Of a stretch of 22,506 nt of DNA, positions 1 to 8,089 are shown one piece after another; within the stretch, counting starts at the first letter, position 1, and the number at the start of each line of letters is the position of its first letter. Position numbers and translations under genes: made by a program. This stretch comes from an uncultured Clostridia bacterium (GTDB lineage: Bacteria > Bacillota > Clostridia > Oscillospirales > Ruminococcaceae): assembly GCA_937891895.1 (NCBI GenBank), contig CALATN010000134.1, positions 1 through 22,506 of the forward strand, written 5' to 3'. Under the pieces are notes generated by a model. It was not told where the DNA came from and did not search any database. It saw only the letters and a program-made list of their open reading frames with translations.

Positions 1-23
1 CAAAGGGGACACCGTCCCCTTTG
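1..23. repeat. Perfect inverted repeat at the window edge
   Basis: A 10-base arm (CAAAGGGGAC, 1-10) is followed by the loop ACC and the exact reverse complement (14-23). No T-run follows on the plus strand, so it is not an obvious terminator for plus-strand transcription. On the minus strand it runs off the window, so a T-run there cannot be judged. It could be the terminator of a gene to the left or a small palindromic repeat. Confidence 0.6.
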
Positions 24-88
24 GAAACCCATTATTGCTCGCTAAATTATAATTTGTGTGAAAATTCGGAGAAAATTTGCAAAAGCTA

Positions 89-116
89 TTGACAAATAAA
101 AAAAGCCGTGTATAAT
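89..116 (+). promoter_or_regulatory. Sigma-A promoter of the heat-shock operon
   Basis: A perfect -35 box TTGACA (89-94) and a perfect -10 box TATAAT (111-116) are separated by 16 bases, with TG just before the -10. The transcription start would fall at about 122-124, inside the CIRCE operator. An HrcA dimer bound there would therefore block initiation. Confidence 0.9.
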
Positions 117-120
117 ATAA

Positions 121-147
121 TTAGCACTCAGATAAAAAGAGTGCTAA
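121..147 (+). promoter_or_regulatory. CIRCE operator (HrcA binding site)
   Basis: TTAGCACTC (121-129), a 9-base spacer and GAGTGCTAA (139-147) match the canonical CIRCE inverted repeat exactly. CIRCE is bound by HrcA, encoded directly downstream, so the operon is expected to repress itself until heat or misfolded protein inactivates HrcA. The site overlaps the predicted transcription start and would also form a hairpin at the 5' end of the mRNA. Confidence 0.97.
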
Positions 148-150
148 CAC

Positions 151-193
151 AGTGCTAAGTCAAGTGCTAACAGTTAGTGCTTGTGAGTGCTGA
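151..193 (+). repeat. Tandem CIRCE-like half-sites downstream of CIRCE
   Basis: The core AGTGCT of the right CIRCE arm (140-145) recurs in the same orientation at 151-156, 163-168, 176-181 and 186-191. The steps are 11, 12, 13 and 10 bases, close to one DNA turn each. The copies at 151-158 and 163-170 keep the full AGTGCTAA. The last copy overlaps the most upstream possible hrcA start codon. They lie in the 5' untranslated region. Confidence 0.8.
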
Positions 194-198
194 AAACT

Positions 199-1245
199 AT
201 GTCAGGGGTGATTGAACTGCTGGACGAAAGAAAACGCCGTATCCTTGCGGCAATCGTTGATTCGTATATCATTACGGGCGAGCCGGTAGGTTCAAAGGCA
301 ATTGCCTCACTGCCCGACATAAGAGTTTCCCCCGCCACTATCAGAAACGATATGGCAATGCTGGAACAGCTGGGCTATCTCGAACAGCCCCACACTTCCG
401 CAGGGCGAATACCTACCTACGCAGGCTACCGATTGTACATCGATGAGCTGATGAACGCCAAGACCCTTTCCGACGAGGACAAAAAATTGCTTGACGAGTG
501 CCTCGATGTTGAAGTGCCTACGGCGGACGCACTTATCGAAAGTGCTTCAAAGGCTCTTGCAGAGCTTACGCACTGTGCAACGGTTGTGAAGAATGTTGCT
601 CCGAAATTCTCGGTCATCACCAAGGTTGAGGTTATTCCCACGGGACGCAGAATGTACGTCCTGCTGATGGTTACTTCCTCGGGCAACATCAAGAATAAAG
701 TCTGTCGTCTTGAGTTTGACCTGACCAACGAGCAGATGGAGTTCTTCACTAAGTATATGGCTGAAAATCTCCAGGGCATTTCAATTGACCAGCTTGACGA
801 AAGCGTAATTGAAAAGCTTGTTGCTGCGATGGGCACCTACATGGTTACGCTTGCACCGCTTCTTCAGGGCGTTTGCGAGCTTGCCGAGGGCTTCAGGGAC
901 AACGAAATCAAGGTTGCAGGCGAAAAAAATCTGCTGGCAAGGCAGGATATCAACACAAATCAGCTTATGAGATTTTTCGAGAACAAGAATGAGGTTGTAA
1001 AAAATATGCTTGACGACAGCTTCGGTGATTTGCAGGTTCTCTTCGGTGAGGACGGCGGTTTCATTATCGAGAATTCAAGTATGATTGTGTCGAAAATCAA
1101 AAAGGGCGGCAAGACCGCCGGGTCGCTGGGCGTTATCGGGCCTATGCGTCTTGACTACGCTAAAATTATTCCTTATATCGAATATCTGACGGACAGGATT
1201 ACAAATCTTATTTCGGAGGACGACGATGAGGACGATATTTTTTAA
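199..1245 (+). CDS. hrcA: Heat-inducible transcription repressor HrcA
   Basis: HrcA binds CIRCE as a dimer and represses class I heat-shock genes; its folding depends on chaperones, which makes it the sensor of free chaperone capacity. The N-terminal winged helix carries the family signature SPATIRNDMAMLEQLGYLEQ followed by HTSAGRIPTYAGYR; the rest is the GAF-like and dimerisation region. Length (348 residues from this ATG) is normal. It is first in the operon, 26 bases before grpE. The start is uncertain: GTG187 opens the frame, ATG199 is the only ATG near the start but has no clear ribosome site, and AGGGGTG (203-209) would serve a non-ATG codon at 217 or 220, giving the usual family beginning M-LDERKRRIL. 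Confidence 0.96.
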   Translation: MSGVIELLDERKRRILAAIVDSYIITGEPVGSKAIASLPDIRVSPATIRNDMAMLEQLGYLEQPHTSAGRIPTYAGYRLYIDELMNAKTLSDEDKKLLDECLDVEVPTADALIESASKALAELTHCATVVKNVAPKFSVITKVEVIPTGRRMYVLLMVTSSGNIKNKVCRLEFDLTNEQMEFFTKYMAENLQGISIDQLDESVIEKLVAAMGTYMVTLAPLLQGVCELAEGFRDNEIKVAGEKNLLARQDINTNQLMRFFENKNEVVKNMLDDSFGDLQVLFGEDGGFIIENSSMIVSKIKKGGKTAGSLGVIGPMRLDYAKIIPYIEYLTDRITNLISEDDDEDDIF

Positions 1246-1271
1246 CAACAAGAAAGGAGCGTCCCCGAAAA

Positions 1272-1841
1272 ATGAGTGAAATCGAAAAGGACAGCTTAAA
1301 TACAGAGGAAGCCGCGGAGGAAATCGTGGAGGAAACAACTGAGGCTGTTGAAGAAACAGTTGAAGAAGCAACCGAAACAGACCCTGCTGCTGAACTGGAA
1401 GCAAAGGTTGCGGCACTTGAAGAAGCTGCTGCGGCTGATAAGGACAAATATCTCAGACTGCTTGCTGAATACGACAACTTCCGCAAGCGCTCAATCCAGG
1501 AAAAGCTTAACGCTGCACACGACGCTACAGCAAAGGCTGCACTTGAAGTTATCGCAGTAATCGACAACTTTGAGAGAGCTGTTGCGGCTGACTGCACAGA
1601 TGAAAACTACAAGAAGGGCGTTGAAATGATTTACAATCAGTTTAAAGATGTTCTTTCTAAACTGGGAGTAGAAGAAGTTGGTGCAGAGGGTGACGAGTTC
1701 AACCCGATTTACCACAACGCTGTAAGCCAGATTGAGGACGAAAGCCTCGGCGAGAACGTTATTGCACAGGTTTACCAGAAGGGCTACAAAATCGGCGAAA
1801 AGGTAGTTCGTTGTGCAATGGTTGTTGTCGCAAACCCGTAA
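1272..1841 (+). CDS. grpE: Nucleotide exchange factor GrpE
   Basis: GrpE releases ADP from DnaK so that substrate can leave, and its long helical dimer acts as a thermosensor. The 189-residue product has a very acidic Glu-rich N-terminal tail (about residues 1-45), then the long coiled coil with the hallmark LLAEYDNFRKRS, and a C-terminal beta domain with GDEFNPIYHNAV and QKGYKIGEKVVR. A ribosome site AAAGGAG lies at 1253-1259, a somewhat long 12 bases before ATG. It follows hrcA in the same transcript. Two hairpins begin at its stop codon and separate it from dnaK. Confidence 0.97.
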   Translation: MSEIEKDSLNTEEAAEEIVEETTEAVEETVEEATETDPAAELEAKVAALEEAAAADKDKYLRLLAEYDNFRKRSIQEKLNAAHDATAKAALEVIAVIDNFERAVAADCTDENYKKGVEMIYNQFKDVLSKLGVEEVGAEGDEFNPIYHNAVSQIEDESLGENVIAQVYQKGYKIGEKVVRCAMVVVANP

Positions 1842-1895
1842 CCTTCGGTTACGGCTCCATGTTTTATGATTTTGCTTTGCAAAATCATAAAACAT
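1837..1895 (+). repeat. Two hairpins between grpE and dnaK
   Basis: The first, CGTAACC-TTC-GGTTACG (1837-1853), spans the grpE stop codon. The second is a perfect 17-base stem (1859-1875 with 1879-1895) closed by TTT, with apex TTTTGC-TTT-GCAAAA. No T-run follows directly; a T-rich stretch starts about 10 bases later. This may be an intra-operon processing or partial termination site that sets dnaK levels apart from hrcA-grpE, or a small palindromic repeat. The remaining gap to dnaK is AT-rich with no clear promoter. Confidence 0.75.
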
Positions 1896-2018
1896 TTACA
1901 CCCTCTTTTTTCACCTTGCGAAAAAACATCGGTGGAAGAGTGCTGAACAACTTTTTATATTAAATACGCATACAATTTAAACTGTATATATAAAAGAACT
2001 GAAAGGAAATGATTTTTT

Positions 2019-3884
2019 ATGGCAAAGATTATCGGTATTGACCTCGGTACTACAAACTCCTGCGTGGCTGTTGTTGAAGGCGGCAACGCTGTTGTAATCG
2101 CAAACGCAGAAGGCGGCAGAACTACTCCTTCCGTTGTAGGCTTCACAAAGGCTGGCGAACGTCTTGTTGGTCAGGTTGCCAAGAACCAGGCTGTTACAAA
2201 CGCAGGCAGAACTATCGCTTCCATCAAGCGTCACATGGGCTCCGACTACAAGGTTGACATTGACGGCAAGAACTACACTCCACAGGAAATCTCCGCTATG
2301 ATTCTCCAGAAGCTCAAGGCTGACGCTGAAGCTTACCTCAACGAAACAGTTACAGAAGCTGTTATCACAGTTCCTGCTTACTTCACAGACGCACAGCGTC
2401 AGGCTACTAAGGACGCAGGTCAGATTGCTGGCCTCAACGTAAGACGTATCATCAACGAACCTACAGCTGCTGCTCTTTCCTACGGTATCGACAAGGAAGA
2501 AAACCAGACAATTATGGTTTACGACCTTGGCGGCGGTACATTCGACGTATCCGTTATTGAAATGGGCGACGGCGTAACAGAAGTTCTCTCCACAGCTGGT
2601 AACAACCGTCTCGGCGGTGACGACTTCGACCAGAGAATCATCAACTGGATGATCGAAGAATTCAAGAAGTCCGATGCTATCGACCTTACAAACGACAAGC
2701 TTGCTATGCAGCGTCTCAAGGACGAAGCTGAAAAGGCTAAGATTACCCTTTCCGCAACTCCTTCCGCTTCCATTTCCATTCCTTACATCACAGCAGACGC
2801 TACAGGTCCTAAGCACCTCAATATGACTCTCACACAGGCTAAGTTCAACGAGCTTACTTCCGACCTCGTTCAGTCCACAATGGGTCCTGTTAAGCAGGCT
2901 CTCTCCGACGCAGGTCTTAAGCCTTCCGACATCAAGAAGGTTCTTATGGTTGGTGGTTCTTCCAGAATTCCTGCTGTTCAGGAAGCAGTAAAGAGCTTTA
3001 TGGGTCAGGAACCATTCAAGGGCATCAACCCTGACGAATGTGTTGCTCTCGGTGCAGCATATCAGGGCGGTATCCTCTCAGGCGACGTTGACAAGGAAAA
3101 CGCTGTTCTCCTCCTTGACGTTACACCGCTTTCCCTCGGTATCGAAACTGCAGGCGGCGTTTGCACAAGAATGATTGAAAGAAACACCACAATTCCTACA
3201 AAGAAGTCCCAGGTGTTCTCCACATATGCTGACAACCAGACAGCTGTTGACATCAACGTTCTCCAGGGTGAACGTGAATTTGCAAAGGACAACAAGCAGC
3301 TCGGCGTATTCCGTCTCGACGGTATTGCTCCTGCTCCAAGAGGTATCCCACAGATTGAAGTAACATTCGACATCGACGCTAACGGTATCGTTAACGTATC
3401 CGCTAAGGACCTTGGCACAGGCAAGGAACAGAAGATTTCCATCACTGCTTCCACAAACATGTCCAAGGAAGATATCCAGAAGGCTGTTGACGAAGCTGCT
3501 CAGTACGCTGAAGAAGACAAGAAGCGTAAGGATGCTGTTGACGCTAAGAACGCAGGCGAAAACCTCGTGTTCCAGTGCGAAAAGGCTATGACAGACCTTG
3601 GTGACAAGATCAACGAGGACGAAAAGGCTAACATCCAGTCCAAGATTGACGCTCTCAAGGAAGCTGTAAAGACTGACAACACAGACGATATCAAGGCTAA
3701 GACTGATGAACTCCAGAAGGCATTCTATGATGTTTCTTCCAGAATTTATCAGGCTGCAGGCGGCGCTGCTGGCGCAGAGGGTGCAGGTCCTGATATGGGC
3801 GGCGCATCCTATGATGCAGGTGCAGACGCAAACAACGGCGGCGATGACGGTTTCGTTGACGCTGACTTTACAGAGAAAAACTAA
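2019..3884 (+). CDS. dnaK: Molecular chaperone DnaK (Hsp70)
   Basis: DnaK is the ATP-driven cytosolic chaperone that binds exposed hydrophobic segments with DnaJ and GrpE. The 621-residue product shows all Hsp70 marks in order: the phosphate loop GIDLGTTNSCVAV at the N-terminus, VYDLGGGTFDVSVIE, the adenosine motif VLMVGGSSRIPAVQ, the interdomain linker VLLLDVTPLSLGIE, then the substrate domain and a Gly/Ala-rich tail ending DGFVDADFTEKN. GAAAGGAAATG (2001-2011) is the ribosome site. Codon use is strongly biased (AAG, AAC, GAC, TTC, GCT), as expected of a highly expressed gene, and this bias leaves long but meaningless open frames on the opposite strand. Confidence 0.99.
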   Translation: MAKIIGIDLGTTNSCVAVVEGGNAVVIANAEGGRTTPSVVGFTKAGERLVGQVAKNQAVTNAGRTIASIKRHMGSDYKVDIDGKNYTPQEISAMILQKLKADAEAYLNETVTEAVITVPAYFTDAQRQATKDAGQIAGLNVRRIINEPTAAALSYGIDKEENQTIMVYDLGGGTFDVSVIEMGDGVTEVLSTAGNNRLGGDDFDQRIINWMIEEFKKSDAIDLTNDKLAMQRLKDEAEKAKITLSATPSASISIPYITADATGPKHLNMTLTQAKFNELTSDLVQSTMGPVKQALSDAGLKPSDIKKVLMVGGSSRIPAVQEAVKSFMGQEPFKGINPDECVALGAAYQGGILSGDVDKENAVLLLDVTPLSLGIETAGGVCTRMIERNTTIPTKKSQVFSTYADNQTAVDINVLQGEREFAKDNKQLGVFRLDGIAPAPRGIPQIEVTFDIDANGIVNVSAKDLGTGKEQKISITASTNMSKEDIQKAVDEAAQYAEEDKKRKDAVDAKNAGENLVFQCEKAMTDLGDKINEDEKANIQSKIDALKEAVKTDNTDDIKAKTDELQKAFYDVSSRIYQAAGGAAGAEGAGPDMGGASYDAGADANNGGDDGFVDADFTEKN

Positions 3885-3915
3885 TTGAAGGATTTTCCTC
3901 CTTATCACATAACGG

Positions 3916-3936
3916 CGGGCGGCTACTTGCCGCCCG
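3916..3936 (+). terminator. GC-rich hairpin after dnaK
   Basis: CGGGCGGC (3916-3923), loop TACTT and GCCGCCCG (3929-3936) form a strong 8-base stem followed by TGTGTTGTTTCTT, which is only moderately T-rich. It probably works as a leaky terminator or mRNA stabiliser that lowers dnaJ relative to dnaK. A second weaker stem follows (TTTCTTAC 3944-3951 with GTAAGAAA 3963-3970). The AT-rich rest of the gap to 4087 could hold a weak promoter, but no convincing pair of boxes was found. Confidence 0.65.
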
Positions 3937-4087
3937 TGTGTTGTTTCTTACAATAATATACAGTAAGAAATATAATTTACACTATATACTATAAGTAAAC
4001 GAATTTGATTTACAACATCTAATATTTGCAACAACTTATACTATCTGTATTTGATTTTCAGCAGACAATTGAAAGGATTTGTTCCAA

Positions 4088-5248
4088 ATGGCTGATAAAA
4101 GAGATTATTATGAAGTGCTGGGCTTGCAGAAGGGTGCGTCTGATGACGAACTGAAACAGGCCTACAGAAAATTATCAAGAAAATACCATCCTGACTTCAA
4201 CCCCGACAATGCGGAGGCTGAGGAAAAGTTCAAGGAAATCAACGAAGCTTACGAGGTGCTTTCCGACCCCGACAAGCGTTCGCGTTATGACCAGTTTGGT
4301 CACGCAGGCGTTGACCCATCCTATGGCGGAGGCGGCTACGGCGGCGGCTTCACAGGCGGTTTTGGCGGCTTCGGCGGCATGGACGACCTTGGCGACATAT
4401 TCAACAGCTTCTTCGGCGGTTTCGGCGGAGGTACTTCCCGCTCCAACCCAAATGCACCAAGACGTGGTCAGGATATTCAGAAAAATATCATCATCGACTT
4501 TATGGACGCTTGCAACGGCAAGGAAATGGACATCCGTCTTTCCCGCCTTGAAAAGTGTTCCGACTGTAACGGAAGCGGTGCTGCGAAGGGCTCTTCAAAG
4601 GAAACCTGTTCCGAATGTCACGGTACAGGTCAGGTCAAGGTTGCCCAGAAAACTCCGTTTGGTATGATTTCCTCACAGAAGCCTTGTACAAAGTGCGGCG
4701 GCAAGGGCTCAATCATTAAAAATCCTTGCTCCAAGTGTAAAGGCAACGGTCGTGTTACCGTGGAAAAGGTCATCACTGTCAACATTCCTGCGGGTATTGA
4801 TGATGGACAGACAATCCGTGTTTCGGGACAGGGACACGGCGGCCTCAACGGAGGTCCGAGCGGCGATCTGCTTGTAAGCGTTACAGTACGTCCGCACGCT
4901 ATTTTCGAGCGTGACGAATATGATATCCACACAGAGCTTCCTATCACCTACATTCAGGCTGCTCTCGGCGGCGAGGTTGATGTTCCGACAATTGACGGAA
5001 CTGTCAGCTACAATATTCCTGAGGGAACTCAGCCGGGAACAATTTTCCGCTTCAAGGGCAAGGGCGTTAAGAAGCTTAACCGTTCCGAACGCGGCAATCA
5101 GTACGTTAAGATTACTATCGAAGTACCGACAGGACTTTCCAAGAAGCAGAAAGACTTGCTTAAGGAATTCGAAAACAGCCTTGACGAGAAGAATTACAAA
5201 AAGCGCTCAAACTTCTTCGATAAGCTGAAAAAAGCTTTTGACAAATGA
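4088..5248 (+). CDS. dnaJ: Chaperone protein DnaJ (Hsp40)
   Basis: DnaJ delivers substrates to DnaK and stimulates its ATPase. The 386-residue product is a full type I DnaJ: J domain with HPD at residues 34-36, a Gly/Phe-rich linker (about 76-118), four CxxCxGxG zinc repeats starting at C157, C174, C200 and C214, then the C-terminal substrate-binding and dimerisation domains. ATG4088 was chosen because it has GAAAGGATTTG (4071-4081) at good spacing and gives the standard MADKRDYYEVLG beginning; the frame opens slightly earlier at TTG4079. It closes the heat-shock operon, about 200 bases after dnaK. Confidence 0.99.
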   Translation: MADKRDYYEVLGLQKGASDDELKQAYRKLSRKYHPDFNPDNAEAEEKFKEINEAYEVLSDPDKRSRYDQFGHAGVDPSYGGGGYGGGFTGGFGGFGGMDDLGDIFNSFFGGFGGGTSRSNPNAPRRGQDIQKNIIIDFMDACNGKEMDIRLSRLEKCSDCNGSGAAKGSSKETCSECHGTGQVKVAQKTPFGMISSQKPCTKCGGKGSIIKNPCSKCKGNGRVTVEKVITVNIPAGIDDGQTIRVSGQGHGGLNGGPSGDLLVSVTVRPHAIFERDEYDIHTELPITYIQAALGGEVDVPTIDGTVSYNIPEGTQPGTIFRFKGKGVKKLNRSERGNQYVKITIEVPTGLSKKQKDLLKEFENSLDEKNYKKRSNFFDKLKKAFDK

Positions 5249-5266
5249 AAAGCAAATATGACAAAG

Positions 5267-5308
5267 AAAAAAGCACTTCAAGGGGAATAACCCTTTGAAG
5301 TGCTTTTT
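5267..5308. terminator. Bidirectional terminator between dnaJ and the c-di-GMP gene
   Basis: A 15-base-pair stem (5271-5285 with 5291-5305, one G-U pair) and loop AATAA is preceded by an A-run and followed by a T-run. It therefore reads as an intrinsic terminator on both strands. It ends dnaJ and the convergent gene whose stop is at 5316. Confidence 0.93.
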
Positions 5309-5315
5309 GATTGTA

Positions 5316-8018
5316 TTAACTTCTGTCCTGACCGAAAAGCGGATTTGCTTCGATGATTTCCTTTCGGATATCCTTTGCAATTTCAGGAACAATTTCAGGA
5401 GACGGCTTGCCTGTGTAGTAGCCCTGAATGTAATCCACGCCAAAGTCGATAACCATACGCATTTCGTTTGATGTTTCAACGCCTTCCGCAAGCACCTTGA
5501 TGTTGTTCATCTTTGCAAATTCAACAGTTGTGCGGACGAACATCTGCTTATTTACATCCTTATGGATATCTGTTATAAGGAAGCGGTCAATCTTGATAAG
5601 CTGCGGAGCATATCGCATAAGGTTGATGATGTTGGAATGTCCTGCGCCGTAGTCATCGATAGCAATGTTGTTTTCACTGCCAAGCTGTCTGATTGAGTCA
5701 AGCTCATTATCAGAAACGGTATCCTGTTCAGTAAGTTCAAAAATAAAGCTATCCATATATTTGCCATACTTCTCTCTTATCTCGTTGAGGTCTTCAAATC
5801 TGAGGAAGTGACCAGGGATAGTGTTGATGAACACCTTCTTGTCACCAAACAGCTTTTTGTCTTTTTCATACTGAGCCATAATATTGAACATAGTAGCTTT
5901 TTCAACATCGTACAGACGGTTGTATTCCTTAGCAGCCGCAAGTACCTCCAGCGGATTCATTCCAATTGTAGTGTCAGTACGCATAAGAGCTTCGTAAGCG
6001 TAAATTTCACCTGTCTTTGCATTGACAATAGGCTGATAGTTGTATGTGAAAAGATTCTTTTCAATAAGCAGGTCAAATGCCTTGTAATGTCCCTTAGGGG
6101 AAACTTCTTCCTTGACAGCAAGCCCTACGCCGTATTTCAGACGGTTCATATAAAGCTCACCCTTGGCATATTTGATATAGCTTTCCAGATTATCGTCCCA
6201 GTCAGAGCCGATTACAGAGCAGCCTGCGTTTGCTTCAACGTAATAATCCTTGCCGTTTGTACTGTTGTAGCCCTCGACAACGCTGTAGAAAACACTTGTT
6301 GCATTGTTGATTACATCGCTAACTTTATCGTAGTCGGGATAATAATTTACAATTACAAATTCATCTTCGCTTATGTGTGCAACAAAGCAGTCGGTAGGAT
6401 TGGCAATTTTCAATGCTTCGCTGATGAATACGACAGCATCCTCAGCGTCAGCCATACCGTAGTTCTCCTGAATATATGTATATTTAGGAAGCGCATAAAC
6501 CGAGAAGCTGAGCACCTTTTTGCGGTTTTCTTCAATTGAGGAGAATTCTCTGAACCAGTTTGCAAGGCCCTTGAAGTTCGGCAGCTTTGTAAGAGGATTT
6601 GTCATTTCCGCAGTATCAAGGCTAAGCTTCATCTGAACCTGCTTGAAATGATTTATCGCAATATTGAATGCAACCGTAATGGCCTTGATTACACGGTTGA
6701 TTTTAGCCGCGTGCTTGTTGATAATGTTTGTCTTTACAGCGTAATAGCCCACGACCTGACCGCCTACGTGAATAGCGGTAATGTAGAAGGATGAGTCGCT
6801 GTTGATCCACTCCATAAAATGCGGAACCATATCAGTTATGCTCATATTGAGCGGAGCATCCGATTCGGAGTAGGAATATTTTGAAGGAATAACCACCAGC
6901 TCATCGCTGAAGGTTTTCTTCAGGAATTTGGTATAATCTATTGTAGTTGCGACAAAATCGCTGTTGAGACACATATATGAATTTTCAAGAATAGCTTCTG
7001 CAATAGTTCTGTAAAGGCCGTTCATATCGTCTATTTTCAGCATATGGTCAATACAAGCGTAAATGAAGCCCTCGTGAAGTTCCATTTCATTGATTGTGTA
7101 ATGCAGGTCAAGCGCTGTATCACGGAACGTAAGGTCGGAAATCTTCTTGCAGCCGCAGGATTCGGTAAGTACGGACTGATAGCCATACACAAGATGTTCG
7201 GGAGAAATATCATTGCCGACAGCCTTGTTTATAACATCTATTGTAAGATTAGCAAGATCATCTGCATTTTCACTGCAGGTTGTAAGCTGAGGTGAGAAAT
7301 ATTCAGCCGCAGGCACACCGTCAAAGCCTGTTACGATAACGTCTTCAGGAACGGAGTAGCCGTTGTTTTTAAGCTCGCCGCAAGCTGCGAAAGCCATATA
7401 GTCATTTGCGCAGAAAATTGCCTGAGGAGGCTTTTTACCGTCCTTCACAAGGTCATATATAATCTGCTTTACAGGACCTTCCCAGTATTCGCCGTAAGCA
7501 ACCTTGCTTTCGTCGAAAGGAATACCGTTTTCAGCAAGGATTTCCTTATAATAGGAAAGACGGGTGATGCTGTCTGTATCGGTTTCCACGTTGTTTCCTG
7601 CAATATAGAATGTATCTGTTACACCGTGCTCCTTGATGACATGATTGAGCATACCCTTGTATGCTTCTGCATAATCGGGGCAGATTGACCAGCAGCCGTC
7701 AGCAGTATCACCTACAAGGATTACAGGCTTGCCACAGACTCTTGCATGGCATACAATATCGTCAACAATCTTTTTGTTATGGAAGCTGTTTGCAATTACA
7801 ACAAGAACATCGACAATATCAAAATTGATAATGCCATAGATAGCCTTTGCACCGTCATCAGCAGCGTCACCGTGATAAAAATCGGAAAAGCTGTTGAAAA
7901 CGATCATTTTACAGTCTGACTCTTCACAGAGGAAATGCAGTCTGTTGATATAATCACAGCGGCATATATCATTTATTTTGGTAAGACATACGCCAACTAT
8001 CTTCTTCTTTCCTATCAT
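5316..8018 (-). CDS. LacI-type sensor / degenerate GGDEF / EAL c-di-GMP phosphodiesterase
   Basis: The 900-residue protein joins three modules. Residues 1-285 resemble the ligand-binding half of LacI-family regulators (PPQAIFCANDYMAFAACGEL, then VPEDVIVTGFDG at about 225-234) with no DNA-binding helix, signal peptide or membrane segment, so it should act in the cytosol. Residues 290-465 are a linker or GAF-like region. Residues 470-635 are a GGDEF fold whose signature is SEDEF (550-554), probably inactive as a cyclase. Residues 645-885 are an EAL domain with its key residues: EAL 676-678, N732, ELTE 761-764, DD 788-789, K809, E845 and QGYYTGKP from 865. It most likely hydrolyses c-di-GMP under control of a small ligand. 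It stands alone with its own promoter; AAGGAAGG precedes the start. The ligand is unknown. Confidence 0.93.
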   Translation of the reverse strand: MIGKKKIVGVCLTKINDICRCDYINRLHFLCEESDCKMIVFNSFSDFYHGDAADDGAKAIYGIINFDIVDVLVVIANSFHNKKIVDDIVCHARVCGKPVILVGDTADGCWSICPDYAEAYKGMLNHVIKEHGVTDTFYIAGNNVETDTDSITRLSYYKEILAENGIPFDESKVAYGEYWEGPVKQIIYDLVKDGKKPPQAIFCANDYMAFAACGELKNNGYSVPEDVIVTGFDGVPAAEYFSPQLTTCSENADDLANLTIDVINKAVGNDISPEHLVYGYQSVLTESCGCKKISDLTFRDTALDLHYTINEMELHEGFIYACIDHMLKIDDMNGLYRTIAEAILENSYMCLNSDFVATTIDYTKFLKKTFSDELVVIPSKYSYSESDAPLNMSITDMVPHFMEWINSDSSFYITAIHVGGQVVGYYAVKTNIINKHAAKINRVIKAITVAFNIAINHFKQVQMKLSLDTAEMTNPLTKLPNFKGLANWFREFSSIEENRKKVLSFSVYALPKYTYIQENYGMADAEDAVVFISEALKIANPTDCFVAHISEDEFVIVNYYPDYDKVSDVINNATSVFYSVVEGYNSTNGKDYYVEANAGCSVIGSDWDDNLESYIKYAKGELYMNRLKYGVGLAVKEEVSPKGHYKAFDLLIEKNLFTYNYQPIVNAKTGEIYAYEALMRTDTTIGMNPLEVLAAAKEYNRLYDVEKATMFNIMAQYEKDKKLFGDKKVFINTIPGHFLRFEDLNEIREKYGKYMDSFIFELTEQDTVSDNELDSIRQLGSENNIAIDDYGAGHSNIINLMRYAPQLIKIDRFLITDIHKDVNKQMFVRTTVEFAKMNNIKVLAEGVETSNEMRMVIDFGVDYIQGYYTGKPSPEIVPEIAKDIRKEIIEANPLFGQDRS

Positions 8019-8060
8019 AAAATACCTTCCTTGCGTTACAGCATTCCTATACTTATTTTA

Positions 8061-8089
8061 ATGATAACACAAACAATCTATGTTGTCAA
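8061..8089 (-). promoter_or_regulatory. Promoter of the c-di-GMP phosphodiesterase gene
   Basis: On the minus strand, TTGACA (8089-8084) and TATCAT (8066-8061) are separated by 17 bases, a near-consensus sigma-A promoter about 45 bases before the start codon. Confidence 0.82.

Noticed and set aside
1977..2816. Long open frame on the minus strand opposite dnaK, Cys/Val/Asn-rich product
   Set aside because: It mirrors the biased codons of dnaK, has no ribosome site or family features, and dnaK itself is certain.
3078..3908. Second long minus-strand open frame opposite the 3' half of dnaK
   Set aside because: Same cause: antisense shadow of strongly biased codons.
5808..6539. 243-codon plus-strand open frame inside the c-di-GMP gene
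   Set aside because: Lies opposite conserved GGDEF-EAL sequence and lacks a ribosome site.
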